Positions 44,801 to 56,779 of a stretch of 64,000 bases of DNA are shown here, piece by piece. A program made the position numbers and the translations under genes. Under the pieces are notes generated by a model. It did not search any database. It worked only from the letters and a program-made list of their open reading frames with translations, and was not told the DNA's origin. Source of the stretch: Lindgomyces ingoldianus (taxonomy: Eukaryota; Ascomycota; Dothideomycetes; Pleosporales; Lindgomycetaceae); contig NW_022985172.1 of assembly GCF_010093535.1 (NCBI RefSeq), forward strand, positions 1,250,340-1,314,339. Reading direction: 5' to 3'. Position 1 is the stretch's first letter, and each line of letters begins with the position of its first letter.

Positions 44801-45482
44801 TGACGGTGTTCATCCCAAGAATTCGAATGGTGTATAAATATGAACGAAGGGCTTTTCGGAATTGTTCTTTTATTACTTTCTTTATTCATACTTTACGATA
44901 CCACTTTCGCTTGCGGTTACTGGGTGGCTAGAAACGGGGACTTTGGGACACATGGCATCTTAGAAACTGTGCCACAAGACATGGCATGATACAATGTAAA
45001 CAAATAGGCACAAATACGATTTCGGTCATTATCTTGAACCATCTGACTTAGTATGTTTCCCAGTTTACAAAAGAGCACAAACGATATACGCCAAAGAATA
45101 ATCATTGCCGCGCCGATGAAAGCCACAGTAAAGTTAGTGGCATCAATTCTCTTCTTACATGTTCTATGTTCTCCGTAGAAAGATTGACAGAATAGAAATG
45201 TACGTGATTAAGAAATCTTCGGGAGTGGAGGAACTTTCAGCCTAAACAGGAGCGGTGAGCCACCTCGGTCCACGTCCTACTGCGGGGTTTAAAATTCTTC
45301 AGCTATGGACTCCACAGTGCAACTGAGCAGTGAGTCAACACTCACAAGGTGGTAGTGTATTGGCGAAATGGACTTTTTGTAGATATATAACATTAAATTT
45401 TGAGAAACATATCAATCAGCTTATGAGTACATGTTGGCACTTCAGCCTGTGGTCAGCGAATAATACAGTGGCTGGTTGCTGA
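44801..45482. other. Intergenic region upstream of the tRNA gene
   Basis: 682 bp, no protein-like frame. Nothing further seen. Confidence 0.55.
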
Positions 45483-45570
45483 GGCCCGTTGGCGCAATGG
45501 TAGCGCGTCAGATTCCAGTCTCGAATTCGGGAAATCCTGAAGGCTACCTGTTCGAATCAGGTACGGGTCA
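45483..45570 (+). tRNA. tRNA-Trp (CCA) with a short intron
   Basis: Acceptor stem GGCCCGT (45483-45489) pairs with ACGGGTC (45563-45569), with one G-U pair and discriminator A at 45570. The D-arm is GGCGCAATGGTAGCGC. The anticodon CCA is at 45515-45517 in ATTCCAG. The T-arm is CCTG-TTCGAAT-CAGG. The total of 88 nt is 16 more than a mature tRNA of this shape, so an intron of about 16 nt follows position 37 (about 45519-45534), the canonical place. Internal A and B boxes are present and a T-run after 45573 provides a polymerase III terminator. The A-C pair at the base of the anticodon loop is unusual and makes the exact 3' splice point uncertain. Confidence 0.88.
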
Positions 45571-46166
45571 ATCTTTTTTTATTTTTATTTTTGTTTTGGT
45601 TTCTACTTCTCCACTTCTTGGATGTAGGCTGTGATCGCATCGAATTTGTCAGGATCATTACAACTTGGCACACTTTTGTTGCTTTCAGCAGGTAGCGAAT
45701 TATGCCTTCACGCTCTAGAGAACATTGCAGCAACACCAAAAAAGCCATGCTTCGGCTTCTTGACATAAAGGTGCTAAATTTTCACTGCTCTAAACTTGGC
45801 TTCAATTCCCCTTCTGGAGGTAAGACGCGGAGCACGGGGATAACCCCTCGCATCATCCCCCACCGCGGGGTCCATTGACGTTCCTCTCTTTATTATCGGC
45901 ATATTTTTAACCAACACGAGAGGCACCTCCTCAGGCCCCAGGGTCCCGCTTTTCACCCGCTCTCTCACCTGCGACAATTTCCGTTCCAAGCCTCTCAAAG
46001 TCCGATACCTGGGATTTGCTCGTCGGATACGAATCGAACTGCCTAACCAGGCGTGCACCAACACCACCCCAACCGACCATCTAGATACGCTATATACGTC
46101 GGTGCTTGTGCGCGGCCGAAGACGCCTGCTTGTCGTAATACATATAGCAAGATTGAATTTTGCACC
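45571..46166. other. Intergenic region, tRNA-Trp to SDR
   Basis: 596 bp. It begins with the T-rich pol III terminator and then leads to the SDR promoter. The frames open in it on the minus strand run antisense into the SDR gene and look non-coding. Confidence 0.55.
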
Positions 46167-47388
46167 ATGTCCGTGTTCCAAAAAGGTAGTATCGCTCTGA
46201 TTACGGGCGGTTCTAGCGGGATTGGTCTGGCGGTTGCGCAACTCTGTCTGAAACATCAGATGCGAGTTGCTATTGTGGATCGCAACACCGAAACGCTGAA
46301 GCTTGCGAGTCAAACTCTGGATTCGAAAGATGTTGAAACATTTAACCTAGACGTGTCAAAAGAACAGGATTGGAAGGGCATGAAAGAGAGCGTGGAGAAG
46401 AAGTTTGGAGAGGTTGACTTTTTGATGCTTAACGCTGGGGTTGGGGGGAAGGGGACTTGGGGTGATTCGGACTACTTCCATAAGGTGCGTGAAGTGCGAA
46501 GGCGGTTGGAGGTGGCGTGGCCTCTGCACGTGGGGTTGAGCAAAGCATCAGAGTCCAACCACGACGGCCCAGACCAACATACGGCCTGTAACGTGTTCAC
46601 AAGATCCTTTGATCGTCAGCGAAGGATGGACAGAACTGCAACAATGCACACGCTAACCTTGGATGCAGATCATGGACACGAACCTCTTCGGAGTGGTCAA
46701 CGGGCTCAACGCCTTTGTTCCATCTTTCCAAAAACGAGCAATGTCCAACACTAAGCCATCTGCGATCGTCATTACAGGCAGCAAACAAGGAATCACGAAT
46801 CCACCTGGCAATGCAGCGTACAATGCAAGTAAGGCCGCTGTAAAGACCTTAGCCGAGCATCTCAGTTTCGACCTAAGGGAGGTGAAGACGTCTGTGCATT
46901 TACTAGTTCCCGGGTGGACGTTCACAGGTCTGGTAAGTTTGCCACTCCGTCATACAGGAGTTTCGCCTATCTTATCTGCCTTCCATATATGTGTTTGGTC
47001 GAAGCCACGTGCATGTCACCTCTTACCCTCGCAACATCACCAACCGCCCGTCACCATACACCCTTCCCCTCCCTTTACTCTAACCCCTCCTCGCTACTCG
47101 AAACCGCTCACTAACCCTTCTACACAGTCCGGTAACTACCCCGGCGACTCCAAGCCTAAGCCCAACGGCGCCTGGGACCCGTCCCAAGTCGCCGACTACA
47201 TGTATCAAAAGATGTCCGACGGCAAGTTCTACATAATTTGTCCGGACGACGACGTCAGCGAGACAACAGATAAGAAACGAATGTTGTGGGGTGTGGGGGA
47301 TATTGTGGATGGCAGGCCGCCGTTGACGAGGTGGCGGCCAGAGTTTAAGGAGGAGGCTGAGAAGTGGATGAAGGAGTGTGACGTTTGA
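46167..47388 (+). CDS. Short-chain dehydrogenase/reductase (SDR), 280 aa
   Basis: NAD(P)-dependent oxidoreductase with a Rossmann fold. Exons 46167-46484, 46669-46932 and 47128-47388. The two introns are long for this window (184 and 195 bp) but have clean GTGCGT/GCAG and GTAAGT/CAG borders, and the joins keep frame: SDYFHK-IMDTNLFGV and TFTGL-SGNYPGD. Classical SDR signatures: TGGSSGIG cofactor loop at 13-20, NAG (in LMLNAGVGG), active-site Ser144 (VITGSKQG), and Tyr157-x3-Lys161 (YNASK). The C-terminal strings (YMYQKMSDGKFYIICPDDDVSE, RMLWGVGDIV, PPLTRWRPEF) mark a fungal subgroup of unknown substrate. A few bases after TGG the acidic VDRN suggests NAD preference (inference). Neighbour of an MFS transporter and a Baeyer-Villiger monooxygenase. 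Confidence 0.92.
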
Positions 47389-48153
47389 ATGACGCGTACT
47401 GCGCCTTTCTTATTCAACGTGGAACGTACCCAGGGTAGAGCCTAATATCTCTTGAACCCCTTGCTGGAATCAGGGAGAGTTTTAAGAAAATGCAAATATT
47501 TGTCCTAAAACACTCGTATCATGTTCCACGTTGGGTGACAAGATGCAGTAGGGAGACGATCTGGAGTTGGAGACGCGACTTTGGGCTGGAGCGACGGCAC
47601 GTTGGTTCTCAGGCTAACCTGGCACTTTTCAAGTGGGTGGTCGAGAGGTGTTGCCTGCTGTGCCTGATTCCAGCGTTACAGTTGTAGTATCTGAAAGTGG
47701 TTGAAGATATCGACAATGAACAAGAAATCTTATATCTAGTGTGAAAAAAAAAGATCCGCGAGGTAGAGAACCCCGCAAACTCCACGGTTCACTTCACACA
47801 CATCCTCCTGCTCATTTTCTACAAGTGCGCTATGAGTGCTTCCTTTTCTTGACATCATTTTATCGCGTGTTGCAGATGTGTCGCTGTCCCCCCTTCACCC
47901 TAGATACGCTACATTGGCTTCATCGATTGAAGGGCGACTGTGGCTGGTGTGATCATTTGCAGCCCTCACGGAGTTACTATCGGAAGCCATGGTGAGAAGA
48001 CGTAGTATATAGCCTTCGTCATCGCGAGTGTGCTGTTGTTATATGAGTGGAAATGTGTGGAGATGAAGTCATATTTTCACACTCCTTATATACAGATGCC
48101 ATGTACAAGGCACAACCTCTCGAATCTCTATCGAATCTCTATCGCATCTCTGC
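47389..48153. other. Convergent 3' intergenic region, SDR and MFS
   Basis: 765 bp. No protein-like frame seen. Confidence 0.55.
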
Positions 48154-49887
48154 TTATACAACAGGGCCACCCTTTGCCCTCATCCGTCCTCCAAACGCCT
48201 GAAGCAGAGCAATAATGACGATGGCAATAGCAACAATAATGGCCTGGATGCCAAAAGAGAGCCCAAATCCGCTTTTCGCGCCCCAAGGCTGTTGGAAATA
48301 ACCAACGGAAAACCCGGCGATTACTGTGAGTGACTAGATCAGCATGCATGATTTAACAAGGGATAATGTGCTTACCTCGAGAGAAATTCAATAGACCGGA
48401 TACCTCCGAACTAGCAGTTCCATACGAGTCCAACGCATACGCTGTGATTGCGACTGTTGCCAACATGACCCCGAAAACGTACATCCCCCAACCCATAATG
48501 ATGCCTGCGTAGCTCAAGTGCTTCTCGAGCGTTTGCCCGACGATGATTAGTCCGGGAATCATGAATGCGGCTGCAATGTAGTTGGTGACAAGACGTGCTT
48601 CTGGTTTGAAAATGCCGTCGTGTTTGCGGACGTAGCGGTTGGCGACCCAGTCGTTGAAGAAGTGGCCGAAGGCTTCGCCAAGAGAAACAGCTACGAGTGG
48701 TGTGAAGTAGAGAAACCCGACGGCTTTTGGTCCAAAACCGTATCCGCCAGCCACAGTTGGGGTTTCAAGAAGGATGGTGCTAGTGATATTAATACCGACG
48801 GCCCACATAAAGCTCATCGCACTATTAATGTTACTATTAGTCTGCGGCATGGGCGTGGTATTGCGGAACTTACTAGTACAGCATGGCGGGGATGATGATA
48901 GGTTTGAGGAAAGTAGATAACAGGCGGCTGCAGCAGTGCCAACAGGTCTTGAAGTATCCTTTATGATGTTGAATCTGCCATATTCCAAGTACGCGCGAAA
49001 GTCGACCGCCGAGGGTTTGGGGTCTTGGTGGCTGTAGGTTAATGGGAATACTGCGCTCATAGTATGTTTCGTCGCAAATGAGAACGATAAGGACTAGGTC
49101 AGCGCATCCCATAGCAAACACAAGCCACATGACTGGACGCCAATCTCCCACCCCTGCGATTATAAAGTTGGCGAAAAAAGGACCTAGATAGGGTGAAAGG
49201 ATGAATATAGCCACCCAGATTCCAATTTTTCGTGCATGCTCATGGAAGTAGAACATATCTTTAACACATGCTAATCCGACGACTTGGTATGCGGTCAATG
49301 TAAGGCCCATCATTGCTCGAAATCCGTAGAAGACGGGGAAGCTATCGGTGACTGCACAGGCTAGTGTGAAGAGTGTGCCGGAAAGAGTAGACCAGAACAT
49401 GACGGGGGCTCGCCCCCACCAAGATGAGATTACAATCCAGAAGAGACCACCGATGCCACTATGTATATTAGTCTAGGTTTAGTGATGTCTTCAGTACAAT
49501 AGCTTACAGCATAAGCACATTAAGATTACCAGCTTCATTGACCTTGGCTGGAGACAAACCCCACTCCTCCCCCTGGAGGACGATGAGAGGGATCCCAGCT
49601 CCACTTCCGTAGTCGCCAAGGAAAGCTGTCGTTGATACGACCATGAGCATAAGGTGCTTCCTCGTCCACGACCAATTGAGTGGGTCATTTGGATCTTCAG
49701 TCGGCTGTGGAATGAGTACGGTGTGTCCATCTTTCGCGAGCTTGAGATGGCCATATTGACCTTTTTCGAGATGGGCAGCGCCAGTATCTAGCAGAACTAC
49801 GTCTGTTTCATGGCCAATCTCTTGTTCGTGAATGTACTCGCGTGTTGAAGTATCCACATGGGTGATCTCGTTCTTAGCATCCGCCAT
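48154..49887 (-). CDS. Major facilitator superfamily (MFS) transporter, 526 aa
   Basis: Exons 49887-49508, 49458-48874, 48821-48376 and 48323-48154 on the minus strand, with introns of 49-54 bp. The protein has a cytosolic N-terminus with PTEDPNDPLNWSWTRKH, the mark of fungal DHA-type (drug:H+ antiporter-like) carriers. Helices follow from about residue 78: a segment with GDYGSGAGIPLIVLQ, GIGGLFWIVISSWWGRAPVMFWS (motif-A-like loop), RAMMGLTLTAYQVVGLA, and a long central loop (YYERSIPINLQPP...). The second half has SFMWAVGINITSTIL, GFLYFTPLVAVSLGEAFGHF, AAFMIPGLIIVGQT, MGWGMYVFGVMLATVAITAYALDSY, and a last helix rich in Ile/Val. Its end is TAA at 48154. The acceptor of exon 3 could lie 12 bp upstream, adding four residues in frame. 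Substrate unknown. Confidence 0.9.
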
Positions 49888-52099
49888 TGCGTAGGGTAGC
49901 AAAGGAACACCAGAAAAGGCGTGGAGGAAGATAAGCTCGGTGCGAGGGAGGCAGCCCTGCAGATAAGCAAGAAATGAAGAATTCGCTGGTCAGAAATGCG
50001 AAGAATTTACAATGCGACGTTGAAATGTAGTCAGCTATATATTAGTTCCAAGCTCGCTCTCCACACAGACGGGACGAATGCGGTACAGGGCAATAATGCA
50101 TAACATGGAGACCCACGCTTATATCTGCAGGAAATACCGTCTTGATTGGGCGTTCGGAACCCCATGGGAATGGCCAATGCATCCTAGGGCTGGAACGGGG
50201 CGAATTCTTGGGGTAATGTGGGAGAGACTCCCGGCAAAAGAGCTGAGATTCAACTGCCGATGAGGCTTGAGATGCGGAATTTGACCGAGAAGACACCAGA
50301 AGCACGACAAATAACGTGGAGAATTAAAGCTATACCGATCTTGTCGTTGTGTCACCACATTTTAGCCCTCACGATGAGTGCTTTCGTTGATTTGTGTGGT
50401 GGGTCCGTGGTGTGGTCAAAGGCGTGACTGCTTTGCTGTCTTGCAAGCGAGATGGAACAATTTGTAAAGCTCGGGGTGAAGCTGGATATGTTACGGATGG
50501 ACATATGTACATGACGGTGCGTTACGCAAGGAGAAAATCTTTTCGATGGACGCACCACCGTTCACTCGAAACCTGGGGTCACAGATGATGACTTCGCACT
50601 CGCAAATACCGGCTCGTGATCCTAGGGTCCGTATTCCAGATCGGCGCTACGTACCGAAGGTTGAACCGGCAATGCGGGATGCATACGAAACAGTTGTTGT
50701 CTCCAGGATTTCGGCAAGCAAGCATTGATGAAGTTCGGATGTCGTTAGACGTCTGAAGTGTGAGAGGATGTCCTTGATTCATGGAGTGGGTGTTCTCACG
50801 TGGCTACGCTAACTCAAAAGGGCCGTTGGGTATCTAGTCCCCAATGTCCTCTTATCCCCGATATATGATGATAGCTCTGTCCAGAATACCGCATTCTGAT
50901 GTCTTATTTTCACGCCAACCTTCCCTTGTCACGTTAGCTCTACCTTCAATTTGTTACGGCCCCTCCATTATGGTAGTGAGCATCAAGAACACTCCCGTCG
51001 AATGATTGAAGCTAACAATGTAACGACCCTCACGTAGAGACTGACATCCTTCCTTCGTAACAGTTAAATTAAACTCTACAGGTATGACAGCATCCAATTT
51101 CCTCCATGGTTAGGGTACCATCCGTACAGTCACCCATGTTCTTATAAGGATAAACAGACAGGGTACGATCAGCATGAAAGATGAGCGATGATGGCGTCAA
51201 ACACCTTCTAGCGCCAGGTATGGTGCGATCTCTTCAGAACAATAAGTAAGCCCGACGTTGCAAACAATTTAATCTACATAAAACTGCTGACTCTGAAAAT
51301 TGTATAGAATTGTCCAGTCGTAGCTAGCGCGACATTCAGTATTTTAAATCTCCATGGTGCGAATTTCCATTGCCAATGCACACTTTCAAGTCAAGGTCTC
51401 CGTGAGGGTTCTACACGTCCTCTACATGTACAGCTTCTAGCTTCAATCTTTGCTAGCCTTGGAGGAACCGTGACCCGGAGTGTACCCCGCAAAGTAACGC
51501 GTTCCATTCCCGCCAGGTATCCGATCTTAGTAAACGTAAGCGGAACTCCACAATGGCCTTATGAGGTACGTCATAGCCTAGGAATTTTGCTCGCCCAGGA
51601 AGAGGCATGTCAGATTGCGCGACTCATTCCAGATGAAGTCTGGTTGCAGCCGAGGTATGTTGGCTGGTCAACTGGAAGGAGTACCTGAGCGGGTTCCCTT
51701 CCTTCTCCCAACTCTGAAGCCATACTTAAGTGACAGTGCCTTGCAACTAGGGATCATAATAAACCCTGCAACCTACCACCTACATAAAACTACCCTAGAA
51801 TATCCCTAGAAGTAAGACGGCACCTATACCCACCTTCCAAGCTCTCCAATTACTCTAGCAATCACGCGCTCTGATATCACCGCGTCAAGTTCCGCGACGC
51901 CTTGTTTAGACTTGATAGAGCTACGCTCCTATTAAAACCCGCCCCAACTAGAACTTGCTCCTTCAGTTTCTAACGGGTGTAAGGTACGATCGCAACTTGC
52001 TCTAAAATTCTCTTCAAGTAGTGGCTGCTCTTTGACTGAACGACTCCACCTCCTCTTCTCTTCCAATACACCTGTACGCTTAGAATTCATCGAGCAAAA
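49888..52099. other. Divergent intergenic region, 2.2 kb, MFS and BVMO
   Basis: Must hold the promoters of the MFS transporter (left) and the monooxygenase (right). The open frames inside are short, overlap on both strands and look random. No regulator gene is visible. Confidence 0.5.
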
Positions 52100-54242
52100 A
52101 TGTCACCCGATCTGAACTCTCTTGACTCTAATGGTAAATGGGACTACTCTACCCCAGGTTCAGGGGGGTATTCCATCCCTGACATATCTTACAATGTAAG
52201 ACTGTTTACATGTCTCCGAGTAACTTACCGCTAACTGGCGGAGGATCCATCAACCCGCCATATCAAAGTCCTCACAGTTGGCGCCGGCTTCTCGGGCATC
52301 TTGATGGCGTACCAGATCCAGAAGTACTGCGAGAATGTGGAGCATGTCATATATGAGAAGAACGCTGACCTAGGAGGCACGTGGTTGGAGAACAGGTATC
52401 CGGGTAAGATTCTCCTTGGTCGAGGCGGCTCTTAGTCCCTACAACATTTACAAATTGGCAGACAGCTTCTAACAGAGCTGTATAGGATGTGCCTGCGACA
52501 TCCCATCGCACGCCTACACTTACAGCTTTGCTCTAAATCCCGACTGGCCACGATTCTTCTCCTATGCTCAAGATATCCAGAAGTATCTCCGCAAAGTGGT
52601 CGACACTTTTGACCTCCGCAGGTACATGACTTTCAACACCGAAGTTGTCCGATCGGAATGGCAAGACGATACCGGGAAATGGAAAGTGACGCTTCGGAAA
52701 AAAGACCCGGGATCTAGCGAAACAAAGGAGTTTGTTGAAGAGTGCGATTTGTTTCTCTACGCGACAGGTATCTTAAATAACTTCAAATGGCCGAAGATCC
52801 CTGGATTAGACAAGTTCAAGGGCCGAGTCATACACACCGCATACTGGCCAGAGGAATATCAGAAAGAGCAGTGGAAGAATGATCGTGTTGCAGTGATTGG
52901 ATCCGGGGCGTCTTCTATTCAAACTGTACCGACCATGCAGCCTCATGTCAAGCACATAGACGTCTTCGTTCGAACTGGAGTTTGGTTCGTACAGATTGCG
53001 AACAATTACGGCCAGAACAAAGAATACACTGATGAGGAGAAAGACGCTTTCCGAAGGGATCCCAAGCAACTAGTTGCCCATGCAAAAGATATCGAGAATC
53101 AGGTGAATGGGTTGTGGAGTTTGTTCTATGCAGGCTCGGACGCACAGAAGGGCGCTCAGGAGATGTTCAAGGCGCGGATGGCCGAGTTCATCAAGGACAG
53201 GCGTTTGTTGGAAGGGTTCACACCGAAATGGGAGGTTGGATGTAAGAAGCCCAGCCCCCCAAAACTTAGGGAAACTAACTCTCTCCAGGCCGCCGTGTTA
53301 CACCAGGAGATCCATACATGGAAGCCATTCAAAAAGAGAACGTTGACGTGCACTTCACTGCTGTAGGCGCTATCACCGAAGATGGAGTGGTGGGAGAAGA
53401 TGGCGAAGAAAGGAAGGTCGATACTATCGTCTGCGCTACAGGCTTCGACGTCACATACCGCCCTCGATTCCCTGTCATTGGCAAGAACGGTGTGGACCTG
53501 TATGAAAAGTGGAAGGAAGCGCCAGAGAGCTATCTAGGCCTTGGCTGCCCCGATATCCCTAACTGGTTGATGTTTATTGGGCCAACTTGGTACGTCATAT
53601 TTCTTGTCCACGTAATAATCAAGAAAGGTAGGTGATTGTGATTAGGCCAGTAGAAAACGGCAGTGTAACTGGACCACTTCTTAGCGTCTCCGAATACGCA
53701 ATCCAGCTCATCAAGAAGATGCAACGCGACCACATCAAGAGCTGGGTTCCGCGTCAAGATATTACAGACTCGTTCAACGAGCATGCGCAGGAGTGGATTA
53801 AGCATACCGTCTGGAAAGATTCGTGTAGAAGTTGGTATAGAAATAACGACACCGGGCGTGTGAACGGTAAGTCGTAACCCTCTACGCTTTCCACCTCCCT
53901 CTATCGCACACTTTAAAACAAGCTTTACTTCATTTGTTAATTCAGCTTTGCACAGCTGTCTGGCCAGGCTCCTCCCTCCAATACATCGAACTCATTGAAA
54001 CCCCACGCTACGAAGATTTCGACATCCAATACCTACATAAAAACCCTTGGGCACACTTAGGCATGGGGTACTCCAAGCTAAACCTTGTCCCAGGCTCTGA
54101 CCTCTCGCCATATCTGCAAGTTCAGAATATTGACCCGAAGTGGTTGAAGGCGATTGGGTATGAGGGTCCAACTAAGGAGGTGGAGGATGAAAGGGAAAAG
54201 AAGGAGAAGGTGGTTACGAGTGGAGAGGTAAGGGGCTCTTGA
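52100..54242 (+). CDS. Flavin-containing Baeyer-Villiger monooxygenase, 606 aa
   Basis: Class B flavoprotein monooxygenase that would insert one oxygen next to a ketone using NADPH and FAD. Six exons: 52100-52195, 52244-52403, 52486-53241, 53289-53589, 53646-53866 and 53956-54242. Joins restore [50 protein letters not shown] and [16 protein letters not shown]. Motifs: FAD-binding GAGFSG at 45-50, the BVMO fingerprint [12 protein letters not shown] at 196-207 (FxGxxxHxxxW), a second dinucleotide site GSGASS at about 223, and ATGF in [12 protein letters not shown]. Length is typical of the fungal 600-residue type. The charged tail after [13 protein letters not shown] is variable. The neighbouring MFS and SDR genes suggest a shared substrate pathway, but substrate cannot be told from sequence. 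Confidence 0.93.
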
Positions 54243-56292
54243 AGTTGTTGTGAGGGCAGGATGGAATGCTGAGGTGTGGGTGTAGAGAATTAGCTGCTTG
54301 TGAATGCTGCGAAGGAGAGGGAGAATGGAGATGGGCTGGGACTAAAGGCAAAAAGTTGAGGCTCCGGTTACGGCAGTGCAATGTTATACTTGGGTGTAAT
54401 CACACCCCCAACAATTATCTTTGGCAATCCGCGTGCAATGAACTCAGCGACAACTCAGCGACAAACACCAACCGAAGCATACCTCTACCTTACAGGCATC
54501 AGGCGAGTTCGAGTTCGGATACCTCCTTCCCCATTCCCTAGCTTAACGCTGACTGAGATTTTATTAAATAAATAATCAATTACTCTTTTGGAACCTCTAA
54601 ATCAATGTGAATAGGAACCAAGTGCTACTTCCAGACTGATTGTAAGATAGATATTAAAGAGTCAGAATTCATGTTTTCCCCTCACGGCACATATCCCCAA
54701 ACAATATCTCCCTCCCACAAGGTAGGTTCCATGAAAGAACGCCGTGAAATGCGATGTAAAGGAAGCAAGGGGTGTATGTGGAATTGGAAATTATGGAGAG
54801 AAACTCGATACTTGTCTTCTCAAAGGCATCGCAAATGAAAAAGAGTCTAATTATAACACCTGCAGTATTTTGAAAATGAAGGATATTCTGGTAAGTCTGC
54901 GCTGTTGGGAACCCTTGATGTGGAGGGTACCCGGTGAAAAGGTAGTGAGATTGTTAAGGAAATTGACCAGGATGATAATGGAGCCGCAGTCAGTATTGGG
55001 AGCCGCATGTCGCATTGACGGAGTGCTCCATAACTGGTGGGGATTTCTGGGGCTAAGGATGTAGTTCTGTGGAGTGGTATTGATGGTGTTGTCGTCGCTT
55101 ATCTGTTTAGAATAGGATGTTCGAACCTGCTTTCGTATAGCAGTCGCTTACCGAGTCATTGTACAGTATAGAGGCCGTTGTTTCCAAGGGAGTGTCGAAA
55201 GGAGGTCTGGTGTAGCTGCTTCGCATGGCGGGGCGACTCGTTACAAATTTTTGCCATCCTGTGAAAACTCCTTTAATCCAGCGAGAATTCAAGAAATTAG
55301 ATTCTCCTTGTTCATATTCCGCGATGTGTATTGAAATACTAACATGGTGTATTCTCAATCATCTAGTTGAATGGCTTAATAACCTCCTCAATCCTGCTTT
55401 TAAGAATTGGTGTGCTCATATACTTAAGATAGAACCGATAAACTCTCTCATTCATCACGCTATAGAGGTCGGTCACCCATTGCCCATACATGCCAGCCTC
55501 GTCCTTGGTGGCCTGCGAGGGCTTCTGGGTGACACACTCCAGGGTTCTCTGTAGAATATCGATCGTAGTTTTAGTAATACTAGCGGTAATCCTCCCTTGT
55601 CAAGGACAGTTTCGATTGGATTCACTTCTAGTGGTTGCCTGGAGACTAGTCGTGTTTGAATAGCATAACAGGTGGACGAGGGTTTCAGAAAGGCTGAAAG
55701 AGATAAATACAAAGGTAGAGATTCCGCTGGAGGTGAAATTTACAGTGGTGGAAATTTGCGGGAGGAGAGGAGAGCAAGGTGGACAGTGGGCGGGAGAAGG
55801 GCTTGATTATGGTTTGGCGGTCTCATACGAGACTTCTAGAGTAAGACAGTGATTTCGTCACAACAACGACGGAACCACTGTGCTCTGTGGGTGAATTGAA
55901 GTGGGGCATCGTCCAATGTCCCAGGCTTGACAAGGGCGATTGCTCCAGTTGAGTTAGCTGAGGCGAGATAGGCCGGGAAGCGGCCGTAATTTGTTGGTGA
56001 CAGTGTTGGAACCAGCTGGGAATGTCAGTAAATGCTGCGTTTTGCTACTGCTTTGGCAATACTCATCTCGGGCAGGGAAAATATAGGTAGTGGATTAAGC
56101 TCTGACAGAAGTTATGGTTAGGAGTCATGTACCAGCGTTAAAAGGCCAAGAAGACCCATAGGGAAACAGGTAGGCAATTAGAAAGGCACTCCTTCTTCTT
56201 TGAAGCCTGCTTAATTTCCTATATGGTCACTGCTTCTGTCGATTCATTATAATTCGGAGAGCCATGGAAGCTGGCCTTACCTAACCTTCGAA
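54243..56292. other. Intergenic region, 2.0 kb
   Basis: No conserved protein pattern. A frame of 109 codons at 55225-55554 (plus) is open but unrecognised and lies opposite another open frame. Treat as non-coding unless transcripts say otherwise. Confidence 0.45.
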
Positions 56293-56439
56293 ATGGCACG
56301 GCTCATGAACCAGGACGACTGGGAGAGCGCGATCGCTCAGTACAGGTGGCCACCCGAGTTCGCCCTCAAGGCCAACATGACGCTCCCAGAATTCAAACAG
56401 ATCTTGGAATCGTCACGTGCAGTGGGGATTAGAAGATAG
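56293..56439 (+). pseudogene. COX15-like (heme A synthase) fragment
   Basis: A 48-codon stretch reads MARLMNQDDWESAIAQY, then RWPPEFALKANMTLPEFKQILESS, ending in TAG at 56437-56439. This matches the segment of COX15 that reads MSQEDWEAEFAKYKASPEFKLLN-MTLSEFK in fungi, with the following WMEWxHR region missing. The same frame is open a little further upstream (PYLTFEMARL). No other COX15 part is visible nearby, so this looks like a displaced piece and not a gene. Chance similarity is unlikely but the match is from memory only. Confidence 0.45.
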
Positions 56440-56779
56440 TGACACTTTATAGACAACGAGTTAGCTTCGGGTCTGCGATCAGCCACTACAGACGCATTTG
56501 TAGAGGTAGAATGATAGAAGCAGGATTTGCAGGTTGTGAAACAGAGATCAGCACAGCGAACTGTATTTCCGAGTTTCCATTACCTTTTCGGTAGTAGATT
56601 ATCGGCTTCGAAAACTAATTATGAAGCACGAGAACACGGAAAATAAAGAGAGGCAATCCCATCGGTTGGACAGCTAGGACACGGATTCACAACATGGGTA
56701 GAAGCGGACGGAAAACACCCCAAACTCTATTTCGGGACATGAATGCCTGGAGGCGGTCTCCATGCGAGCAACGGTATAT

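Noticed and set aside
45774..46313. Minus-strand frame of 179 codons
   Set aside because: Runs antisense into the SDR start and has no protein-like pattern.
55225..55554. Plus-strand frame of 109 codons
   Set aside because: Unrecognised, with an overlapping antisense frame and no splice partners. Kept as intergenic.
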